43,594 nt of DNA, taken from assembly GCA_016931085.1 (NCBI GenBank), contig JAFGFO010000126.1, forward strand, positions 1 to 43,594. The letters run 5' to 3'. The notes below the pieces were generated by a model. It saw only the letters and a program-made list of their open reading frames with translations, made no database searches and was not told the DNA's origin. Position 1 is the stretch's first letter. Every line of letters begins with the position of its first letter. Source of the DNA: Thermoflexales bacterium (GTDB taxonomy: Bacteria; Chloroflexota; Anaerolineae; Fen-1058). The translations under genes were made by a program, and so were the position numbers. Below, piece by piece: positions 38,814-43,594 of this stretch.

Positions 38814-41225
38814 TCATTCTACCAGGTGTTTCTTCAAAATACTGGATGCGCCGATCAGCGTGCCGCGCCGGTACAGGCGCTGGGCCTTGGGTGCGGCCGT
38901 CTCGGGCTCGACCCAAGTCAGCGTGTAACGCGCGGCGCTTTCGCAGCCAGCCGGCAGTTGCGCACCCAGCCCGCCCGCGTTATCGTAAGCCGTGCCGCCA
39001 AAGTACAGATTGTCGCGCCCCACCGGTGGCCACTGCTCGCCCGTCCGGGCCAGCCGGGCGTAGCTCATCCCGGCATAGGGCGGCACGTTGGCCGCCAGAT
39101 CGTCCATGATCTCGGCCGTCGTCGCGTAATTCCACGCCTCGTCCAGCTTGCGGGCAATGGCTTGCAGGATTTCCCAGTCCGCCTTGGCCTCGCCCGATGG
39201 AGGGAGGGCCTTGTAAAAGCGCTGCACGCGTCGCTCGGCATTAGTGAAGGTCCCGTCTCGCTCGGCCCAGCTCAGCGCCGGCAGGACCAGGTTGGCGCGG
39301 CGAGCGGTGGCCGTCAAGAAAAGCTCGTGGCAGATGACAAAAGCTTCCTCGGGCAGCTCCTCGCCATCGCCCACCGGATCGGCGCCCACGATGTACAAAA
39401 TTGGCGCTTGCTTACTTGCCGCTTGCCACTGCCCAGGCGCCATTAGCAATTGACCATTAACGCTTAACAAGTCCCCCACTCCCTGGGTGTTGGCGTGTGG
39501 CCAGGCTGGCAGCAGGCCATTGTTGGGCCGTCCGACGTGGTCGGTGAGCACGGCTAGATTGGCCATGTGTTGGGGCAGCGCTTCGCCCGCGCCCAGTGTG
39601 CCGAAAATCAAGATGGCGTTTTCGGCCTCGGCCAGGGCACGGGCCGCTTGTTGAATCGAGCCGGCCGGCACGCCGCTCAGCTCGCTCACCTTAGCCGGCG
39701 TGTACTGAGCCAGCCTGGCCTTGAAATCAGCTATCCCGTCCACGCGCGCGGCCACATCGGCTCTGACCAGTCCCTCGCTCAGAACCGCGTTCAGCAGCCC
39801 CAGCACCACAAAAGTCTCCGTCCCCTGGCGGCAATTCAGGTTGAGGGAGGCAGGGAAAGAGCGCGACCCCGTCTCCTGAGACCTGACACTTGCGCTGTCC
39901 CCTTGGGACAGTGCAGGTGAAGCTGAAACCTGAAACACTTTTGCCCGCTTGCGCAGCCGCAGATACCACAGCGGGACTTGCTCATACAGATCGGCGCCGG
40001 CCACGAGGACGACGCTGTTGGAGGGGTCCAGCGCGCCCAGGTTGGTGCCGGCTGCCACGCCGTATTGGCGCGCCACCTGTGCGCCGCTGACGGGCGGGTA
40101 AGCGAAAAGCGCGTCCGAGCGCAGCACCTGGCGGAAGAACTTGGCCATCACATAAGCATCCTCGTTGGGGATTCGATCCCCTATCAGGCCCGCCACCGGC
40201 GGCGTGGGGGGGCCGTCCGCCACGAGCGCCCTCAGCTTTTCGCTGGCGATCGCCAGTGCCTCTTCCCACGACACCGGCTTGTGTTGGTCGCCCCAGCGGA
40301 CGGCCGGTTGTGTCAGGCGTTGGGGGCTGCGAGCGTGCCCGTGTCCAAAGCGCCCCTTGTCGCAAATCCAGATCTCGTTGACCTGCTCGTTTTGGCGGGG
40401 CATCACGCGCAGGATGTCCCAGCCGCCGTCTCTGGCGCTGCGGCGCGTGCCCAGGGTGGTATTGCAGCCCACTGCGCAGTGATCGCACAGGCTGGGCACG
40501 TTGGTCAGCTCCCACGGGCGGGCCCGGAAGTGAAAGTCGACTGTCGTCAGCGCGCCCACCGGGCAAATGTCGGTCGTGTTGCCGGAAAAGACACTGTCGA
40601 AGGGTGGGTCGGAGAAAGTGAGGATCTCCAAGTGCCGTCCGCGCTCGTCAAAGCCCAGCACAGGCTCGCCGGCGATGTCGGCCTGGAAGCGGATGCAGCG
40701 GCCGCACTGGATGCAGCGTTCGCGGTCGAGCCAGATCAAGTCGCCTAGCGGCACGTGCTTGTCGAGCAACTGCTTGTCCAGGAACTCGAAGCGCGTCTGG
40801 CCCGGGCCGTAGGCCAGGGTCAGGTTTTGCAGCGGGCACTCGCCGCCCTTGTCGCAGATGGGGCAGTCGAGCGGGTGGCTGGTGAGCAGGAATTCGAGCA
40901 CCTCGCGCTGGGCGTCCTTGACGGCCTGGCTCTGCGTGCGCACCTGCATCCCCTGGGCGACCGGCGTGGTACAGGCCGTCTGCAGCTTGGGGTTCCAGGC
41001 GATCTTTTGCCGCCCGTCCTCGTCCAACACCGGCTGGCCTGTGGCGCGGTCCACGGCTGGCGCGCCAATTTCAACCAGGCACATGCGGCACATGCCAGCC
41101 GGCTCGAGCTTGGGGTGGTAGCAGAACACCGGGATCGTGATGCCGGCTCGCTTGGCCGCGTCCACCACCAGCGTGCCTTCCGGCACACTTATGGCTTGGT
41201 CGTCTATGATCAGGTTTATGGCCAT
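38814..41225 (-). CDS. nuoG: NADH:quinone oxidoreductase subunit G
   Basis: 803 residues from the ATG at 41225 (SD AGGA), preferred over 41243. N-terminal [2Fe-2S] and [4Fe-4S] ligands are visible: FCYHPKLEPAGMCRMC, CPICDKGGECPLQ and CIQCGRCIRF, followed by a molybdopterin-oxidoreductase fold (LCDHCAVGCNTTLG, then ...ADPVGDGEELPE). A low-complexity segment at ~430-465 (FQVSASPALSQGDSASVRSQ) comes from an in-frame palindromic/simple repeat. It belongs to the electron-input arm of complex I. Confidence 0.94.
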   Translation of the reverse strand: MAINLIIDDQAISVPEGTLVVDAAKRAGITIPVFCYHPKLEPAGMCRMCLVEIGAPAVDRATGQPVLDEDGRQKIAWNPKLQTACTTPVAQGMQVRTQSQAVKDAQREVLEFLLTSHPLDCPICDKGGECPLQNLTLAYGPGQTRFEFLDKQLLDKHVPLGDLIWLDRERCIQCGRCIRFQADIAGEPVLGFDERGRHLEILTFSDPPFDSVFSGNTTDICPVGALTTVDFHFRARPWELTNVPSLCDHCAVGCNTTLGTRRSARDGGWDILRVMPRQNEQVNEIWICDKGRFGHGHARSPQRLTQPAVRWGDQHKPVSWEEALAIASEKLRALVADGPPTPPVAGLIGDRIPNEDAYVMAKFFRQVLRSDALFAYPPVSGAQVARQYGVAAGTNLGALDPSNSVVLVAGADLYEQVPLWYLRLRKRAKVFQVSASPALSQGDSASVRSQETGSRSFPASLNLNCRQGTETFVVLGLLNAVLSEGLVRADVAARVDGIADFKARLAQYTPAKVSELSGVPAGSIQQAARALAEAENAILIFGTLGAGEALPQHMANLAVLTDHVGRPNNGLLPAWPHANTQGVGDLLSVNGQLLMAPGQWQAASKQAPILYIVGADPVGDGEELPEEAFVICHELFLTATARRANLVLPALSWAERDGTFTNAERRVQRFYKALPPSGEAKADWEILQAIARKLDEAWNYATTAEIMDDLAANVPPYAGMSYARLARTGEQWPPVGRDNLYFGGTAYDNAGGLGAQLPAGCESAARYTLTWVEPETAAPKAQRLYRRGTLIGASSILKKHLVE
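39838..39945. repeat. Repeat insert in frame within nuoG
   Basis: Plus strand contains CCTGAGACCTGACACTTGC, the palindrome CTGTCC-CCTT-GGGACAG (39894-39910) and CTGAAACCTGAAACAC. The CCTGAAAC word recurs at about 1497 and 1533 in the C25-like gene. Confidence 0.6.
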
Positions 41226-41249
41226 ACCATTTCCTAATGCCATGACGTT

Positions 41250-42512
41250 TTACGTTTCACGTTCCAGCTTGGCCTTGTACTCGTCCTCGAACAGCGTCAG
41301 GCTCGACAGCACAGGCAGGGTAGCGAACTCGCCCAGCGGGCACAAGCACTTGTTCTGCATCTGGCCGGCCACGCTGCGCAGCAGATCGACGTCGCTTGGC
41401 TTGCCCTGGCCAGAGACCAGCCGCTCGTAAATGTGCAGCAGCCAGTACGTCCCCTCGCGGCAGGGCGTGCACTTGCCGCACGACTCGTGCTTGAAAAAGC
41501 GCGCCACCTTGTGCATCGCCCACACGATGTCGGTCGTCGAATCCAGCACAATGACCGAGGCCGAGCCGAGCATCGAGCCAGCGGCGGCCACCGCCTCGTA
41601 ATCCAGGGCCGTATCCAGCTTGTCTGGCCCCAGCAGCACCGACGACGCGCCGGAAGGCAAAACGGCCTTGACCATGGCCCCCTCGTGCAGCAGCCCCTGG
41701 CCAAAATCCGCCCTGTAAATCAGATCGCGGAAGGTGATCGAGCCGAGCGCCGCTTCGTAATTGCCGGCGCGCCTGACGTGCCCGCTCAGGCTATAGATCT
41801 TGGGGCCGGGACTCTTGTCGGTTCCGAAGCGGCGATAGGCCGCCGCGCCGTGCAGGACGATGTACGGCACATTGGCCAGCGTTTCGACGTTGTTAACGAC
41901 GGTCGGCTGGGCGTACAAGCCCTTGGCGGCCGGGAAGGGCGGGCGCAGGCGCGGATGGCCGATCCGGCCCTCCAGCGATTCGAGCAGCGCCGTTTCCTCG
42001 CCGCAGATGTAGGCCCCGGCGCCCAGGTGAAGCACCACGTCGATCGTCGCCCGGCTGCCCAAGATATTCTGGCCCAAGAAGCCGGCCTGGTAGGCCTCGT
42101 CCAGGGCGGCTTGCAGGGTGCGGGCGGGCTGGGCGAACTCGCCCCGGCAGTAGATATAGACCTTTGTAGCCCGCACGGCGTAGGCGGCCAGCGCCGCGCC
42201 CTCGATCACCTGGTGCGGGTTCTTTTCCAGCAGTTGGCGATCCTTGAACGTGCCCGGCTCGGATTCGTCGGCGTTGACGGCGACGTAGCGCGGGAAGCTG
42301 TCCTTGGGCACGAATCCCCACTTGAGGCCGGTGGGGAAGGCCGCCCCGCCCCGCCCGCGCAGGCCCGAAGCCTTGACCTCGGCCGTGACCGCCTCCGGCT
42401 TCAGCGAGCCGAGCGCCTTGCGCAGCGCCTCGTAGCCGCCGTGCCGGACGTAGACGTCCAGGCGGTCGATATCGGGAATGTCCACATCGCGCAAGAGAAT
42501 ACGCCCGGTCAT
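41250..42512 (-). CDS. nuoF: NADH:quinone oxidoreductase subunit F
   Basis: 420 residues. FMN/NADH-binding glycine-rich motif GLRGRGGAAFPTGLKWGF, NADESEPGTFKDR, GAGAYICGEETALLESLEG, and the N3 [4Fe-4S] ligands CGKCTPCREGTYWLL plus a fourth Cys in NKCLCPLG. It is the NADH dehydrogenase catalytic subunit. The ATG directly follows the GNAT stop; the SD GAGG lies inside the GNAT gene. Confidence 0.96.
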   Translation of the reverse strand: MTGRILLRDVDIPDIDRLDVYVRHGGYEALRKALGSLKPEAVTAEVKASGLRGRGGAAFPTGLKWGFVPKDSFPRYVAVNADESEPGTFKDRQLLEKNPHQVIEGAALAAYAVRATKVYIYCRGEFAQPARTLQAALDEAYQAGFLGQNILGSRATIDVVLHLGAGAYICGEETALLESLEGRIGHPRLRPPFPAAKGLYAQPTVVNNVETLANVPYIVLHGAAAYRRFGTDKSPGPKIYSLSGHVRRAGNYEAALGSITFRDLIYRADFGQGLLHEGAMVKAVLPSGASSVLLGPDKLDTALDYEAVAAAGSMLGSASVIVLDSTTDIVWAMHKVARFFKHESCGKCTPCREGTYWLLHIYERLVSGQGKPSDVDLLRSVAGQMQNKCLCPLGEFATLPVLSSLTLFEDEYKAKLERET

Positions 42513-42941
42513 TCAAACATCCTCGTTATCTCGCTTGCTCACGTAGGTGATCGCGTGCATCTTGTAGCCCTCGTGGGCGAACAGCGCCTTGGAGGCCGCG
42601 TTGTCGTCTTCGATCAAGGCCGCAAAGAGGCCATAACCCAGCCCGCGCAGCTCGTCTTCGGCTGCCGCGACCAGCCTGGCGGCGTGACCCTGGCGGCGAT
42701 GGTCGGGATGGATGGCCAGGCGGTTGATCCAGCCCTTGCGCGTGTCGTGCGTGACCACCACCGCGCCGATCAACTGCCCGGCCTCCTCCAGGCCCAAAAT
42801 GACTTGCCCGGCGGCCAGTTGGGCCGCCATCGCCTGACGGCTGTCGCGCCCCTGCAAGCGCAGGCTGTGCAGCCCGGTCTGCTGCCACAAGCCAACAATG
42901 GCATCGTAATCGTCAAGCGTCAAGCGTCGAATGTTAGCCAT
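42513..42941 (-). CDS. GNAT-family N-acetyltransferase inside the nuo operon
   Basis: 142 residues. Acetyl-CoA motif A is clear: INRLAIHPDHRRQGHAARLV (R-x-x-G-x-A), with a preceding beta bulge LIGAVVVTHD and a C-terminal ALFAHEGYKMHAITYVSKR. It abuts nuoF (TGA directly followed by ATG) and lies 20 bases after nuoE, so it is an integral cistron of the nuo transcript. The substrate may be a protein amine, an amino acid or a small molecule; this cannot be told from sequence. Confidence 0.9.
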   Translation of the reverse strand: MANIRRLTLDDYDAIVGLWQQTGLHSLRLQGRDSRQAMAAQLAAGQVILGLEEAGQLIGAVVVTHDTRKGWINRLAIHPDHRRQGHAARLVAAAEDELRGLGYGLFAALIEDDNAASKALFAHEGYKMHAITYVSKRDNEDV

Positions 42942-42948
42942 GTGAGAA

Positions 42949-42972
42949 GAGCTCCTAGTCCCTAGTCCCTGC
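42949..42972. repeat. CTAGTCC word repeat between nuoE and the GNAT gene
   Basis: CTAGTCCCTAGTCCCT occupies the 20-base gap and the end of nuoE. The complementary GGGACTAGGG word is repeated at 943-972 inside the C25-like gene. Confidence 0.6.
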
Positions 42973-43459
42973 TCTCTGGTCCCAGATTATCCAACAGCGC
43001 GTCCAGTTCTTGCTCCGTCAGGTTCTCAAAATACTCCAGGTCGATCTGGGCCAGCGGTGCGCGGTGGCAGCCGGCCACGCACATCACTGTTTCCACCGTA
43101 AACTGGCCATCGGCCGTCGTCTGGCCGCCGTGGCGAACCTTGTCCGGGTCCAGGCGCAGCCTCTCGCAGACGTGATCCACCAGCTCGTCTGCGCCGCGCA
43201 GCGCGCACGGCAAGTCGTCGCAAATCTGGACGACGTGCTGGCCGAGTGGGCGCTTGTGAAACAGGCTATAAAAGCCCACCACCGAGCGCACCTCGGTGGG
43301 CTCCAGCCCGGTGATATGGGCCACCTCGCGGATGGCATCCTGGCTACAATAGCCGTATTCTTTCTGTGCCAGGTACAACAGCGGCAGCACGGCCGAGCGC
43401 CTGGCCGGGTAGCGGGCCAGGATGGCCTCAATCTCTTCACGCCGATCCGCTAAGGACAT
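42962..43459 (-). CDS. nuoE: NADH:quinone oxidoreductase subunit E
   Basis: 165 residues. Thioredoxin-like [2Fe-2S] protein with ligands C-x4-C in VQICDDLPCALRG and C-x3-C in VMCVAGCHRAP (cluster N1a). N-terminal helical part YLAQKEYGYCSQDAIREVAHI is conserved. SD GAGGAT precedes the ATG at 43459. It is the first nuo gene visible; upstream sequence within the window holds only the dispersed repeat. Confidence 0.95.
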   Translation of the reverse strand: MSLADRREEIEAILARYPARRSAVLPLLYLAQKEYGYCSQDAIREVAHITGLEPTEVRSVVGFYSLFHKRPLGQHVVQICDDLPCALRGADELVDHVCERLRLDPDKVRHGGQTTADGQFTVETVMCVAGCHRAPLAQIDLEYFENLTEQELDALLDNLGPESRD

Positions 43460-43507
43460 TGTATATCCTCACACTCACCCTACGTTTCACGTTTTATATC
43501 ATCCCGA

Positions 43508-43594
43508 GGTATCTTCTCAAAAAAGCGGGGGGATGGAAGACTTCCGAAGTCTTCTTAGACTTCGGAAGTCTGGCCCGAAGCCCGGCGGCCCCGA
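43508..43594 (-). repeat. Palindromic dispersed element, copy 2, ends at window edge
   Basis: Reverse complement of the 38681-38771 element: GGTATCTTCTCAAAAAAGC, six G (ten C in copy 1), core hairpin, then GGCCCGAAGCCCGGCGGCCC. Flanks are inverted, but the hairpin loop reads in the same plus-strand orientation in both copies (TCTTCTTAGA). The window ends exactly where the known homology ends. Confidence 0.9.

Overview
The window is GC-rich bacterial DNA and most resembles a Chloroflexota genome (Anaerolineae-like). The grounds are the Thr-Pro-rich linker of the 526-residue envelope protein, the ECF-sigma/anti-sigma/LiaF-like operon, the short-loop cytochrome bd oxidase, and complex I genes beside a fused CydDC exporter. 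The taxonomy is inference, because no rRNA or tRNA gene was found. Both ends are unclosed. The left end cuts a secreted C25-type peptidase gene. The right end falls at the edge of a dispersed repeat that also occurs at 38.7 kb.

Layout. (1) Positions 1-15.6 kb, all on the minus strand, form an accessory region. It holds a partial C25-like peptidase, an AbiEi/AbiEii toxin-antitoxin pair with a CoiA-like gene behind it, a radical SAM/SPASM protein with a C-terminal PqqD-like domain, a 63-residue Cys-ending peptide, a STAND NTPase with TPR-like repeats, a SWIM-finger mini-protein coupled to a coiled-coil membrane protein, and three more P-loop NTPases. One of these carries a death-domain-like effector-associated (EAD) domain between its Walker motifs. 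Another is fused to an OmpR-type winged helix. (2) 15.6-16.7 kb is holB (DNA polymerase III delta'). (3) 16.9-20.6 kb, plus strand, is a four-gene envelope-stress operon headed by an ECF sigma factor with its own ECF-type promoter. (4) 20.8-29.4 kb, minus strand, is a GAF histidine kinase followed by the cydA-cydB-cydDC respiratory operon. (5) 29.6-30.3 kb is an MBL-fold hydrolase. (6) 30.4-43.5 kb, minus strand, is nuoE-(GNAT)-nuoF-G-H-I-J-K-L-M-N followed by hpt. nuoA-D are not in the window.

How it works together. The right half is aerobic or microaerobic respiration: NADH:quinone oxidoreductase feeding quinol to cytochrome bd, with CydDC supporting bd maturation. The left half looks like a conflict or signal-transduction island. 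Several large NTPase switches sit with a toxin-antitoxin module and a possible RiPP unit (63-aa peptide plus maturase with its own recognition domain). I consider the STAND NTPase / 63-aa peptide / rSAM-RRE unit and the EAD-NTPase / wHTH-NTPase pair the best candidates for something undescribed.

Two genome-wide habits stand out. Short degenerate 'word' repeats fill intergenic gaps and also sit in frame inside several proteins (C25-like, CydD, the CydD-CydC junction, NuoL, NuoG). Two nearly identical palindromic elements lie in inverted orientation around nuoG-F-E. Regulatory sequences that can be read include twin sigma70 promoters flanking the abiE-coiA cassette, a helically phased decamer array upstream of the EAD-NTPase, an operator-like palindrome at cydA, and several terminators.
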